From the NCBI GenBank assembly GCA_000827265.1, contig KN834826.1, positions 44,851 through 65,825 on the forward strand: DNA of 20,975 bases, written 5' to 3'. Below the pieces are notes generated by a model that worked only from the letters and a program-made list of their open reading frames with translations, did not search any database and was not told where the DNA came from. Position numbers and translations under genes: made by a program. This document shows, one piece after another, positions 9,135-20,000 of this stretch (position 1 is its first letter; every line of letters begins with the position of its first letter). Source of the stretch: Collybiopsis luxurians FD-317 M1 (lineage: Eukaryota > Basidiomycota > Agaricomycetes > Agaricales > Omphalotaceae).

Positions 9135-9396
9135 ACCAAAGTAAGTATACAAGGGGGCCTGAAAACATGCCCGAAACCTCTAATCAACAGGCAACACATT
9201 GTTGCAAATGACAAATGTAGTTGGTTCCTTCTGCTAGTATGAGGACCCTGATCACTCTATCATTCATTCTTTTCTTTACTTCTTTTCATGTGACATTAGT
9301 CATAACAATACAGACATAATGTTTACGGAGCGATGTTTAGCCCTGAACTAGTTCAAGCCATTTGTATACTGACCTGCTTATTCAGTACGCTCCACC

Positions 9397-9527
9397 GTGT
9401 CAATCCAGATTAAACTAATCAAATTTCTTTTCGGGAGACCCCGGGCAGTTTCGAATTAGCTAATCTTTGAAGCTGTCAGCATAGACCAAAATACTTATAG
9501 GTCTAAACGTGAAACCGGCTATCGCAT
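9397..9527 (+). promoter_or_regulatory. Methyltransferase promoter segment, also present inverted at 12260-12390
   Basis: This 131-bp segment ends 30 bp before the methyltransferase ATG. It is matched in inverted orientation at 12260-12390 with 8 mismatches (about 94%) and no gap. It contains CTTATAGG (9495-9502), a TATA-like sequence ~60 nt before the ATG, and a CGG-N6-CCG site. The similarity stops in the presumed 5'UTR and does not enter the coding region. Confidence 0.7.
9432..9443 (+). promoter_or_regulatory. CGG-N6-CCG, candidate Zn2Cys6 regulator site
   Basis: TTCGG at 9430-9434, GAGACC, then CCG at 9441-9443 form an inverted CGG pair with 6-bp spacing, the arrangement bound by Ppr1-type fungal binuclear-cluster factors. 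It sits ~115 bp before the methyltransferase ATG and is unchanged in the inverted copy. Such short motifs also occur by chance. Confidence 0.3.
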
Positions 9528-9557
9528 TTCTTCCCCAACCTCAATTGACTCTCCAAG

Positions 9558-10626
9558 ATGTCTGTCGAAGTGTGAGTCCCTCTAGGTCATCTGGTATGAA
9601 ATACCACAAACGATTGACCATGCTTGCAGAGACAGCTGTGAGCAGCTCGAACAAAACCCCGGCAAAAAAATTGACAGCGAATTCTCAACTGTCTACATCT
9701 TGCCAACGGACGAGCCGGAGCGCGATCGGTAAAGTCGATAATCTGATTTCTTCCTATCTGTTGCGATGTCAATGTCGTTCTCTCTCATAGACTTAACGAA
9801 CAAAGTCGATTCTTGACTAAGGCCGTCTTCGATGGAAGGCTAATCTCTGTCCCTGTGCTAGAACTCTCCTCCGGAGACGAGATTCTTGAAAGCGCTACTG
9901 GAACGGGTATGTGCTAGTTGAAGTATATTGAAAGTAGTTACTGACACCAGTGTTCTACCATCAGGTATCTGGATGCTTGATTTGGCGCAACAAATCCCTT
10001 CTACAATTTCTTTAACCGGTATAGACATCTCCACCCGTCTCTTCCCTTCTTCATACCCTCCAAACATCAGTTTTGCCTCGCAATCTGTGACTGATCTTCC
10101 CAAGTCGTGGTCAAACAAATTCAAACTCGTAAACCAGCGCTTGCTCACGGGCGCTCTCACGATCGAAGAATGGAAGTCAGCCTTGAACGAGCTGAACCGT
10201 GTTCTCAAACCCGGTGGATGGATTCAATTCATGGAAACTGGTCCAACACCTAAGGTGTACACTGGGCCAGCTATGAAACGGATGGTGGACTCGTGGGCCG
10301 CCTTGTATAGGCTAAGAGGACTTGTGCCGGAGATTCAAGATATCTTGAAGCAGCTTCTTACCGACGCTGGTTTCATTGATGTACAGAAGCGGACTGTTCC
10401 TCTTCCACTTGGTCCCGGAAAAAACAGGGAAGTATACGAAGAACATAAAAAAAATATTCTTGGATTCTTTTGGGCAGCGAAGCAGCCCTTTTTGACAACA
10501 GCGCAGTTCAGTTCAGAGGACGAATTTCAAAGAGCATTGCAAGAGATGGAACAAGAATGGGATGCATCGGAGGGATATTCATGGGAATGGGCGGTCTTCT
10601 ACGCAAAGAAGCCTGCATCCAAATAG
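9558..10626 (+). CDS. SAM-dependent methyltransferase (LaeA/UMTA-like), 4 exons, complete
   Basis: Exons 9558-9571, 9630-9728, 9791-9906 and 9965-10626 join to 891 nt, giving 296 residues and a TAG stop. Introns are 58, 62 and 58 nt, all GT..AG. Class I methyltransferase landmarks: an N-terminal DEPERDRLNEQ segment (32-42) as in fungal UMTA/LaeA-like proteins, SAM-binding motif I ILESATGTGIW (69-79; the first Gly of the usual GxGxG is Ala), acidic loop TGIDIS (94-99), and RVLKPGGWIQFME (155-167). It probably transfers a methyl group to a small molecule or acts as a LaeA-like factor; the substrate is unknown. The ATG at 9558 is preferred because the 14-nt first exon restores the frame of the conserved N-terminus. 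An ATG at 9928 lies inside intron 3 and would remove motif I. It is divergent from the P450, 1.77 kb away. Confidence 0.92.
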
Positions 10627-10668
10627 GTCGATATTAAGGCACATATGTGCAATTTGGTTCCCGAAATC

Positions 10669-10674
10669 AATAAA
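10669..10674 (+). terminator. Polyadenylation signal of the methyltransferase gene
   Basis: AATAAA lies 43 nt after the stop codon, well placed for 3'-end formation. Confidence 0.5.
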
Positions 10675-11420
10675 AGAATTCCGCTAAAATTTCATGAAAA
10701 TAGCTCCCACTCTATCCATACCCGATTTCTGCAAGTTGCTGGAGGCGAATATAAGCGAGTGTAACCCCCGCTATACGCTGCATGGCATTATACGAGGCCT
10801 GCATTTAAATCACAGCAAATGCCAGACATACAAGGAATGATATCCACATATTGAGCAGAATTTGCCTACAATGGAAGACCACATGCCTCTTAAACAGACA
10901 CCCTCCTGTGTGCTTCGAATACTCTGGAAATTAAATGAGAGTTAAGAATATGATCAAACTGGTAGCACACATCGTTATTGATATTCACTGAAAAACTATT
11001 TACATCTTCTGGCTGGAAGGAAATTATCTCACTTATTCTTGCTCTTTGCATTTCTTTGTATCAATCCCTCCCGTCAAACCACATAGACTATCAGTATACG
11101 ATTTCTAATGAATGTCGAAGAGACCACCAGCCCATTTGACTTTGTTTTCAGGGGCGCTAGCGGCTCGGAAAGTAGTAAAGGTGTGGGTTTACCTGCATCA
11201 AGTGCCTCCCAGATAGCATTTCATTCTGCAATATTTTCTCTTGCCAAAGCTTCAAGAATAGAACATTTAACAGTTCCAGCTTCAGATGCCCATGCTCGGA
11301 GCTTGTGCAGCTGCCTTCAAGCTCATGGCCGCAACTTTGATGTTGCCTCGCTGTCGACTTTTTTGCCATGGCCCACGTGAGACACAGAGCTACTCCCAGT
11401 CAGAGCCACAGTATTAATTA

Positions 11421-11443
11421 CAATCTAATAATGTATTAGATTG
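11421..11443. repeat. Perfect 10-bp hairpin
   Basis: CAATCTAATA (11421-11430) and TATTAGATTG (11434-11443) are exact reverse complements around an ATG loop. There is no T tract and no adjacent gene end, so I do not call it a terminator. Confidence 0.6.
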
Positions 11444-11480
11444 TGAATTATTGTTGCTATTACAGGTGATCATGCACCAG

Positions 11481-11542
11481 GTCAGGGTCAGGGTTAGGCA
11501 ATTAGGGATTTGGTTAGGGGTTAAGGGGTTACGGCTTAGGGT
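11481..11542 (+). repeat. Degenerate interstitial telomere-like tract
   Basis: Irregular units GTCAGGG, TCAGGG, TTAGGC, ATTAGGG, GGTTAGGGG, TTAAGGGG and CTTAGGG follow one another, all on the G-rich plus strand. TTAGGG is the telomere repeat of most basidiomycetes. The variation suggests an old tract or a telomere-repair footprint, not an active end. Confidence 0.5.
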
Positions 11543-12259
11543 AGCCGATACCCTAGGGGGTCCGGCTTCAGTCAGCTGTCAGGGTTTTAGTTCATTTTAG
11601 CATGCAGGCAATCAATTTTCCCCGTGGCCTTTATTAATTTACCATTTGTAATAGCAAGTGGGTTATTATGTATAACTACGACTTGATATAGCAACAAAAT
11701 CATTAATAATGTACTTCTTTGCTACAGTAGGGAAATAATTACAATTATCTTTGTTCTGAGCTGGCAGCTTACAGATCATAGTACACCGCCTCAGGACTCA
11801 CCAGTTAATGTCCGTCAAAAATGCTTCCAAGATTTTTTCTCACTGGGGCGCAGCTTGACAGTTATTGTAGCTTTCACACTGAGGAATCTTGTTCACATCG
11901 CCCAATTGAAAGGAAAACTTCCCTCAATATATTATATGCAATCTATGCCCCTTTCTCTGTGAGATTATGGACCTGCAAGGCAGCGCAGGCAGTATTTTTT
12001 GAGATAGAGATAGGAACGGGGCACAAGTAGCTGCAACGCAGCAGCGTTGGCCCATTACCAACAGCAGGGCCTCAACTTGACAAGCACTTACTCATTCAAG
12101 ATGTAAGATTAGTCATTTCCCATGAGCGGTAACTTAACTTGACTCAGTAGGACTCACTAGCTGGAGAAGATTGTACCCTTTTATCAACTACACACCTGTG
12201 CGCCTAGTGCCAGCCCCGATACCCAAGCATCAACTGCATTCGCATTCAGACGCTGACAC

Positions 12260-12390
12260 ATGCGATAGCCAGTTTTACATTTAGACCTATAAGTATTTTG
12301 GTCTATGCTGGAAGCTTCAAAGATTAGCTAATTCGAAGCTGCCCGGGGTCTCCCGAAAAGAAATTTGAGTAGTTTACTCTGGATTGACAC
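12260..12390 (-). repeat. Inverted second copy of the methyltransferase promoter segment
   Basis: Its reverse complement aligns with 9397-9527 at about 94% without gaps and keeps the TATA-like CTTATAGG and the CGG-N6-CCG site. Read on the minus strand it points towards the methyltransferase 3' side, but no second coding copy follows. The flanks show no matching target-site duplication. Confidence 0.85.
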
Positions 12391-14823
12391 GAGACACTGA
12401 CACATTCCAACTTAGAGTCCATGCAGTAGCTGTGATGGCAGTGGATATTAGGATTAACAAAGGCAGACTAGTAACTATTCAACGAGTAACTGCCTTTCCA
12501 AGCAAAATAATTAATTCAGTCTTACTTGCCGAACTTGACCCTACTTTTCCCTGCTAAAATTTCCCGGTTTAATATAAAAAAGCAGCTCAAGCAGAAAGCC
12601 ACAAGCTATGATGGTTTTTGCCGCAAGCCAGGGTTTCACCCGCCGCATGTTATTTCGGGCAAGTCGGGCAAGTCGGACAGGTTTTGCGAGTCGATACTCT
12701 CCACCTCGGTTTTCTTCCATTCCCAATTATTTAACTTGGCAGCACATGCTTTGATTAGTCAAGGGATCATGATGTTTAATAGATGAAAATTGAGTAAACT
12801 TTTGGTTGTGTATTTTGGCCAAGTTCCTCGAAGAATAATGAACAAAAATAGAACATTCCGAGATTGTAGAACAGGAAATCACTATTTGTTTTCTCCTCTA
12901 CCCAAACGGTCCATGCTCCCAATACATACTCTGAATGTGTAGTGATGACTCTCAAGCTGGAGCATAGTCGTCGCTGTTGGGAAGAAGTCAAATGTGGCAG
13001 AGGGCGGCAAGGCAGCGAAGTAACTTGTGGGTTGTTCGTGGGCAAGCCAAAAAGCCGATCAAGCTGGTCAATTTATTCTTGACATTTCATGATGAACAGC
13101 AGCAGTTACTCCATGGATGCTTTGAGTTTGACAGCTGAGATGCTACAACAACCAATTTCCGGAGTTACCGGTGGTTAATTACTTAGTCTCTCGGCATTGC
13201 TAGATGGGCTGTGTTAGTGGATGACTTCTCGTAGGCATTAATTGGCGAAAATCTTGCAATTAATCGATTAGGAACGCTCGGGTAGTGCTCCGAGTGCTGA
13301 AATTTAAAATTTGAGAGGCGTAGTAAACTTAGAATTTTTTTCAACCTTCGATGAATTGGGGTCAATAAAACCAGGTGAGCGTGATGCTTGACTTCAGTGT
13401 TGGCGGGAATGGTCAAGCAAATAACTTGACTCATAATCTAATTTCCAATAAGTGCCGGATTGTTTATTGGAAGCTTTGATTGCTACGGGAAATCATCCAG
13501 TGAGCAATCCGGTGCTCCAAATGATCCAGCTGCAAATGGCTTCAGGCACCCTCTTTCAATAGTGTGTGGAATGCCGAGTTTGTGTTTCAGTGGATTTGTT
13601 ACGAGTGCATGGAATGAGATGGAATGCCGAGTTTTTGAGATGGGGAATTCCATGCCTGATCCTTAACAGGCAATTTTATATTGAACTCATAATACTGATT
13701 ACTCAAAACTAAATGGTGGGTACGGTATTACTGTCATGGGATTATATTGCAATTGAAATTCCAAGGCTTTCACGGCATTTGAACTAAGCTACATTAAGGG
13801 GGCATTCCATTTTGTGATCATTACCAACGGCAGGGCCTCAGGTACCTGATCAAACTTGGGGTGACCTTTAGCATATGAAACCAAGAAATCATATCTGGTA
13901 TGGTGCAGAGTTAATATTCAAACCTGGGATAGATCTAAAGTGAGATATTATCTATAGCTGACTTAGTGTAGTTCAAGCACTACATGCCCTCTGAAGTCCT
14001 TTCTCCTCCCTTTGCATCATCACTCCCGGGAACTAGACAATAGTAGAACAAATATACCTTGAAACTCAATATGCTCACCTTCCAAATCGGAAGTTTCCTA
14101 TAAGATGAACTTGATATCAAGATAGATTGCGGTAAAATTGATGTATTGCTCTGCTTGATACTTGATGGCTGCTGTTGATCAATTGTGGTAATGGTCTATC
14201 TTATAAAGCAAATAATTGAACTCGACTCAGAAGAACCTCAAAAATGGTTCCTCCCATTGACCTTAATCAAACCTTCGGAGCATTTCTTATTGGTGCTTTT
14301 TTCTCTGCTATGTAAGAGCTTTAGTGTTAAATCTTGCCATTGTTCTCAGAGGGAAATTACAGGCTTTACGGGGTAACTTGTATACAAATTTTTTATTACT
14401 TTAACAGATATAATGACAATGTGTGGCTCAAGATCTTTGTAATTACAGTTTTCTTTTGCGCTGAAAATTCAGAAACACTGATGGTATAAACTCTTTCAGG
14501 TTTTAATATTATGGTAGAAGTGCACCTCAATGTTAGATACACCACCCTGATAGTAACAACTAATTAGGGTATTGGAAACCCTACATTCGATCTTCGCCTG
14601 TCATGCCATTTACTACTTTGTGATCATCAACTATGCCAACCCTATTGCTTTGGCTAAATCAACCTGGTGGGGCTACTTCAGCATTATTACTAAAGTGATA
14701 CTTAAGCACTCCTTTTGATGAAGGTCCACGGATGTGAGTGTAATTCTGAATATAAAGTGATATATTGTGACCCTACTCTTTGAGCCTAGTTCACAGTCTG
14801 CGTGTCGGCAAGTTTCTGTTCTC
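12391..14823. other. Long stretch without a supported gene
   Basis: AT-rich sequence with only short frames and no recognisable domains. A small direct repeat GGAATGCCGAGTTT recurs near 13567 and 13621, and CATTACCAACGGCAGGGCCTCA (13819-13840) repeats 12053-12074. I see no TIR pair, LTR or RNA gene. Confidence 0.4.
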
Positions 14824-16070
14824 ATGCCTGAATCTATTCTTGAACATGCTAAATTTGCGATAGAATATCATATCATCGCTGGTCCAATTATTCTATGCCT
14901 GGCGGTTATGGTATAGTAAGTATCATCACCAATCACTTGCTTAGGTAAACCTGGCACTCATTCAACAGTGAGCCGAAAGAGTGTAACCCTTACGGCAGCG
15001 GTGGTTAGTGATACCCAGTACGATCTCATATAGTGACTGAGAGCTATTTTCCATCCCTTCTTCAGATTGTGCCTGCATTGACTAAACTTGGTTTGAACTT
15101 TATATTGGTTGCTAACTTGTTGTATAAAGTTTTAACTCGATGACCCCAGGGGTGGGAATTGGTATGTTTGTCTGTGGCAAAGTTGATACACTCCTGTACC
15201 AATTCTCTTGCTCTCAGCGCTAGTGATCAAAGCGTACGTTAACCTTCCGATGAATTATTAACAAAAATAAATCCATTCACAGATTGAGGCTTGAATATTT
15301 CATTGATTTTGTTCAAATGACGGTACTGCTTTAGCCTGTTATTGAAACCAGCTCATAAGTTCCAAGGATCTCGTGGTTACCGGCCTGTCCTTGGCAATTA
15401 CAAGTGATATTCTTATTGCAATCTCCTTGTCATACTTCCTTCACAAAAGAAGATCGGGAGTCCAGAAGTTTGTCTCCAATTGTAAATTACTAAAATGTTG
15501 ATTATTCAAGTCAACTCCTGGATTTTAGGACAGATAAACTAGTCACTAGGCTCATGGCTTATACTATTAATAATGGAATTCTTACCAGGTAAGACATTTA
15601 TTAAAATAGCAGAAATCAATGGTTAGCTGAACATATTCTAGTGCATTTGATATTCTCACTCTACTATGTGTATCTATTCTTACTCTTTACTTTAGCTATC
15701 TTACATTGATTCCTCTCCTTAGTTTGCAATATATCCAAATAATCTTCTCTACTTGGCTATTTTTCAAGTTGTTGGTAACTGTATGTGGCTTTTTTACCTT
15801 CGGACTGGTCACAATGATTGACAAGCAGCCGGTTTATTCCAGTGTACACAAACTCCATGATTGCAACGTATGTATCTCCTCCCACAAACTGGCTTACCTA
15901 AATCTACAAACAGACTCAATTCTCGGAAGCCCCATGAGGACACCTATTTGAATAATGCAGTCAATATTGCATCCATTAAAATTACACGACACACAATAAC
16001 CAGTGGATCCCCAGCTGCACCCTCTTTACCCGAAAGCTCACAGCCTGAAAAGGTTGGGATTATTGAATAA
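14824..16070 (+). CDS. DUF6534-type integral membrane protein gene, 5' half unresolved
   Basis: A first exon 14824-14915 encodes MPESILEHAKF... ending in a hydrophobic segment (AGPIILCLAVMVY) before a GTAAGT donor. The 3' half threads cleanly: exons 15352-15467, 15529-15588, 15642-15669, 15723-15780, 15843-15867 and 15914-16070, introns 46-62 nt, all GT..AG and in frame to a TAA. These give, in order, a helix around LVVTGLSLAITSDILIAISL, a loop YFLHKRRSGVQKTDKLV, a helix RLMAYTINNGILTS, a helix around FAIYPNNLLYLAIF, then LYTNSMIATLNSRK and a polar tail. That order matches the C-terminal domain of basidiomycete DUF6534 multi-pass proteins, whose function is unknown. Between 14916 and 15351 I could not place the expected helices 2-4 (only fragments such as ALVIKAY near 15222-15233), so this part may be deleted or decayed and the gene may be a pseudogene. 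Confidence 0.68.
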
Positions 16071-16440
16071 CATTTGGCGTGGTTAGCTCATCGGATATCC
16101 ATAATGGCTCCAATGGTTTTCTTAACAGGCTGCTTCCACAGATTACATTGAATAATTGACAGTAAGTATTGAGCTACCTAACCAAGTAGGGTAGTACTAA
16201 CTCTCGATTGGAGGAAATGCAAACACATGGGCTGAAATTTTAGCCCATTCTGGGTTGCTTTGGGGACTCTGGACAGGTACTGGCAAATTAAGTGTTTGTT
16301 GCTTCCATTGAGTGAAGACTCAAACAATGATGTTCTTACTTGGAGTTTATCTACCAAATATAATATGGTCTATTATGTTTTACATTTGAGTGCAAGAGAA
16401 CAAGAGAACAGGGAAGTCCTATATTAACATCGAAGCGGAA
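16071..16440. other. Short intergenic stretch
   Basis: Follows the DUF6534-type gene. No AATAAA close to the stop and no open frame or repeat recognised. Confidence 0.4.
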
Positions 16441-17017
16441 TGCAGTTAATGATGTGCCGGCTGGGCCCGGCTCAAAAGCGCTGGCTACAGCTCAAATAGC
16501 AGTGGCCAGGGCCCAACGAAATCTTCAACCGGGCCCTCATAGACGACCAGGGTCCGGCTCAGGCTCAGGCCTCAGTATCTGTCTACTGCATAAATTATTA
16601 AAGTATCAGTGAATTTAGGGTGTATTATACATTGTATCTATTCTTCTATTACATTGCAAGAGGCCCCATTGTAAAAAGCAATGCAAAACTTATGTGCATG
16701 TTGTGTGCATGAAAGCTTAAGTTGTAATGTCAATGTGCACTCAGTCACATTAGGGTCACTACACTAGCTCTTAATACCTCCATATTGCATGGAAAAGAGG
16801 TGTCGGGGTTTTAAAAATGAAGTGAAACAGTACATGGAGAGTGTTTCATTAACTTCAAATACAAATTGTACATTTTTTATGTGAGTTCTAGGGGTACTTT
16901 GGGGCTCTTGAAAGCCTCGGCCCAAGGCCCCGGCTGCCGGCCTTTGATAATTCTGAGCCATGCCCTGAGCACTACTTCAACCAGTATAGGGCTGGAGCCA
17001 GCACATCATTAAGTGCA
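16441..17017. mobile_element. Candidate small TIR element
   Basis: The sequence starting TGCAGTTAATGATGTG (16441-16462, 22 bp) matches the reverse complement of 16996-17017 at 20 of 22 positions. The inner flanks on both sides are rich in GGCC/CCGG words (16459-16575 and 16918-16940), unlike the AT-rich surroundings. I see no convincing target-site duplication, so the ends may be mis-set. Confidence 0.35.
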
Positions 17018-18609
17018 GTTAGGCCCTGCAAAACTCATCAATTCTTATCCAGGTTTTTCTCATAGATTGAGGACTACATTGTTTCAGAATTTGTTCAACA
17101 TTCAATGCACATTGTTACATACTACCCTACCATTTCAATCAATTCAACACGCCTTGTGAGCTGTGATAAAAGGTTGAAATATTTGTTTCAACTAATTTCC
17201 TTTTAAAGCAAGATTTATAAGCCTTCTGAGTGCTTATACTGGTCGAACATCTGGAAAAAGTCCCTGTTGCAAGGGATGATATAGAACTGCCTAAGGATCC
17301 TTCAGGCTCCTCAGATGGCACTGGGCCCCCAGGGCACACGGGGTGCCAGGAGACACCCTTCAAATCCTTGCCTGCCTTACAATAATTTAGATCAAACTTA
17401 AAGGTCATTGGGGTGTTGTAGGTATATTAGGACACAACTGAATCCAAAGGAGATCTCAAAGAGAATTTATTGCCCCCAGAATACTACAGCCTTGAGAAAT
17501 ATCTGAAAGGTTTTGAGGACTGCCACTACTATTTTCAGGGTGCTACCTCAGGTTGCCTCAGTTGTCCCTAAGGCACCATGGGGCAACCTGACACTGGCAC
17601 CCAGGCCACACCTGCTATGCCTGATATTACCCAAGGCATACTGGTACACTCAAAAAAAAGCCTGCAGTGACAGGTATCGGTGTGTTTGGTAAAAACTACC
17701 TGGGTTCAGTTAGGCAGGTGCATTAGAGGTGGTATTGTAAAGACACAAGGCACTAACTAGGACTGTGAGTTTGTTTGGCCTTTAAAGTAATCAGTGGGTG
17801 TAATTCAGTACTGGTAAACTGTAGACTGGTCAGTACTGGTATTTGGTGATGGTAACTTGACTTGGTGGACTTTCTTTCTTATATATGACTTTTGGTAACT
17901 GGTAAATGTGAGCCTGAAACAACTAACTGCCCTGGGACTAGCTTGCTTAGACTATAATAAACTTGACAGTATAAAACAGTAGCTCAAACTACTAGCCTCT
18001 CGGTGGGTCTAGCTAGCTTAAACAATAGAACTTGACTTGAACTTTGACTTTAGAACTTAAATCTAACCACTAGTACAACTGGATTCACTGATACAGCTTG
18101 CACAAAGCTCTTAGAAAGTAAGTGTAAGGTAAAACTTTATATTTGGTAGTAGGTAAAGAGTGGGGGGGATTAATTTGTTAAGGCTAAAAATCCCCAAGTA
18201 TTTATATTACAAGATTATATCACTTCCTATTCAAGCAATTTGACTCATAACAACTCCAATAGACTCTAGTTGACTCCACCTAAAATTTTCAAAAGCTTCA
18301 TTAGCCTTTTATAGTATTTGTGACTCATTTTGAGTCAAGTCAATTCATTTAGAGTCATTCTGGCTCATTTTAATATGACCTGAGCTCTATGAGTAAGCAG
18401 AATAATCTTAATTCTCCTACCTTATCTTATCAGAGAGCTCTCTATAGATTTTTACTCTCTGAGAATATTTCTAATAATTATTTAATTATTTACCAGTAAT
18501 TTCTTGAAACAGGAATGGCTCCTGACAGCAGCAAATTTTCAGATGCTTTCAGCTCATTGCATGCTCCTTATATTTCCCCCCATTTATTGCAGTAACAAAT
18601 TTAGATTAT
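17018..18609. other. AT-rich, CpG-poor stretch without genes
   Basis: Contains simple, locally repeated words (ACTGG/GGTAA around 17640-17910; GACTC/GAGTC around 18240-18360) but no supported gene. An 89-codon minus frame (17408-17139) has no family resemblance. Confidence 0.4.
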
Positions 18610-18669
18610 CACTTCAGGCACCCACCTATCAGACCTAATTAAGATGTAAAAAATTTATCCTAAGAGGGC
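18610..18669 (+). repeat. Dispersed repeat family, copy A (partial)
   Basis: CACTTCAGGCACCCACCTAT through TTTATCCTAAGAGGG matches the start of the 20635 copy, with a short internal deletion (the GATAATTTTTG segment is missing). Confidence 0.75.
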
Positions 18670-19569
18670 AACTGATATGACTGCTGTCATACCATATACT
18701 TTTCCGAGCTTGGCTCCTCATCAGAGACAACTACAAGTCTATAAAATGTACAGATTCACCTTGTAGTCTGGCAGTGAGCAGAGTTATACTCTCAGTACAG
18801 TGATTATAGAATCCCTTAGTTTAATTCTATACTAGCCAAGTCAAAGGGACTTAGTGTTTTTCCAAGTGTATCTGACTAGACTTGTGCGAGAATGGATCAG
18901 TGACATTGTGCAGGGTCATATGTCCATGGCGCCACAATGGTCAGGAGTGCCCGAGAATGGCCAAGACAATGTCAGACAAGTGTATTATTCATATGGGCTA
19001 TTTACCCATTTTACCAGGTCTAGACCTGTCACGGCGAAATAGCATTTTAGCGGTCATTAATTTGGCTATTTGACATGACAAGATGGCTGAAGTTGGCAAT
19101 ATAAATCATTACTCATGAAGGGGACCCAGGTAGAAAAGGTTATATAGTTGCGGGGATCAGTTTTAATATTGCACAGAAATACTATATGGAGAAGGGATTT
19201 TAGTATAGAAGTAGACAGGAAATGGGAAGGAGAAGCAGGTTCTGATGCCCCCCTCTTTATCAGGCATTTGATCTGGTTTGGAATTAGTCTAGAACTTTGG
19301 TGCAGAGTTAAAGTCAAAGGGTGGTGTTCTGTGTTCTGTTTTGTGTTTGGTGTTTTTGTTAAACTTGATTATTGTGTTTGAACTTGGTATTTTGGTTTTG
19401 ACATTACAATTTGGATTTTGATTGAACTTAAACTTGTGCACTCGAACAACACTACTACTACTACTCCAACCCCCTTTTAAACTTCAACTGTTAAAAGCCC
19501 CTTTGAACTTAGTGTTCTTGGGTGTTCTTGGTGTTTGTTTTCTATCTCACCACACCCACCACATCACAA
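18670..19569. other. Gene-free stretch with TG-rich and simple-repeat sequence
   Basis: From about 19316 to 19440 the plus strand is markedly T- and G-rich (runs of TTTGTGTTTGG type). It is followed by (ACT)5 at 19451-19465 and a C/A-rich segment to 19569. Around 19027 the sequence begins TGTCACGG, which resembles an LTR start, but I could not find the other end. Confidence 0.35.
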
Positions 19570-19652
19570 CCTAGAGGGTCTTTAGCCCATCTTGTGAGGG
19601 TTTGATGGGTTACAGCCTCAAAGCAAGTTACATTGGGGCACCAGCCCCTCTA
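19570..19652 (+). repeat. Dispersed repeat family, copy D (internal part)
   Basis: Matches 20709-20810: CTAGAGGGTCTTTAGCCCA, then GTTTGATGGGTTACAGCCTC, then CATTGGGG...CAGCCCCT. About 25-30 bp between two AGCCC words are missing here, as if deleted between short direct repeats. Confidence 0.75.
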
Positions 19653-20000
19653 AGCTCTATTTGAAAAGAACTTGATGTTATTTTATACTATTACTCCACA
19701 GCTTCTAATCATACATTGCTACTTCAGATATCAAGCAGCACTTCGCCAGCATTCTGTTACTGAAATTTAAATTCAAATGTGCCTCTGAAATTATCTGCTT
19801 CAGACTCACAAGTGACAAACTGAATTAATCCTGACTCAAATCAGAATTTGGGTTTACTGAAGATTGTATATGGGCTGGGTTATCATTCAAAAAGTGTCCT
19901 TAGATAATAATCTTATGGTGCAGAAACAGACTGTTTAAATGGATTCAGGCCAGGGGACATTACATTGACTGATCATCTAAGCTTCTGAGTGTAATAAAGA

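Larger units (their letters stand above)
7823..9396. other. Divergent intergenic region between P450 and methyltransferase
   Basis: About 1.57 kb with no supported gene. It is filled by a repeat structure: inverted arms at 8149-8222 and 9069-9134, a short direct repeat at 8484-8513 and 8959-8987, and a three-copy tandem array at 8651-8944. Open frames here (for example 8876-8553 minus) are by-products of the tandem array. Both flanking genes must have their promoters at its edges. Confidence 0.6.
10675..12259. other. Intergenic stretch without a supported gene
   Basis: A 90-codon plus-strand frame (11108-11380) and an overlapping minus frame (11369-11157) have no recognisable domain or splice context. 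The stretch holds a short hairpin (11421-11443) and a telomere-like tract (11481-11542). Sequence CATTACCAACAGCAGGGCCTCA at 12053-12074 recurs with one change at 13819-13840. Confidence 0.4.

Noticed and set aside
9928..9964. ATG at 9928 as the start of the methyltransferase.
   Set aside because: It lies inside a 58-nt intron (9907-9964) and would remove SAM-binding motif I, which is clearly encoded upstream.
11108..11380. 90-codon plus-strand open frame, with a 70-codon frame on the opposite strand.
   Set aside because: Neither strand shows a domain, splice pattern or promoter; overlapping open frames of this size are expected by chance.
9397..12390. A methyltransferase-carrying transposon with 131-bp terminal inverted repeats.
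   Set aside because: Flanks (TCCACC on the left, GAGACA on the right) show no target-site duplication. The left arm ends within the gene's own 5'UTR, and no transposase is present. Kept as an inverted promoter copy instead.
18240..18365. Cluster of TGACTCA/GAGTCA words resembling Gcn4/AP-1 sites.
   Set aside because: It lies in gene-free, low-complexity sequence with many imperfect GACTC repeats and no adjacent promoter, so it is most likely simple repeat drift.
19027..19569. Possible solo LTR beginning TGTCACGG.
   Set aside because: No matching CA end with a flanking target duplication and no second LTR or primer-binding site was found.
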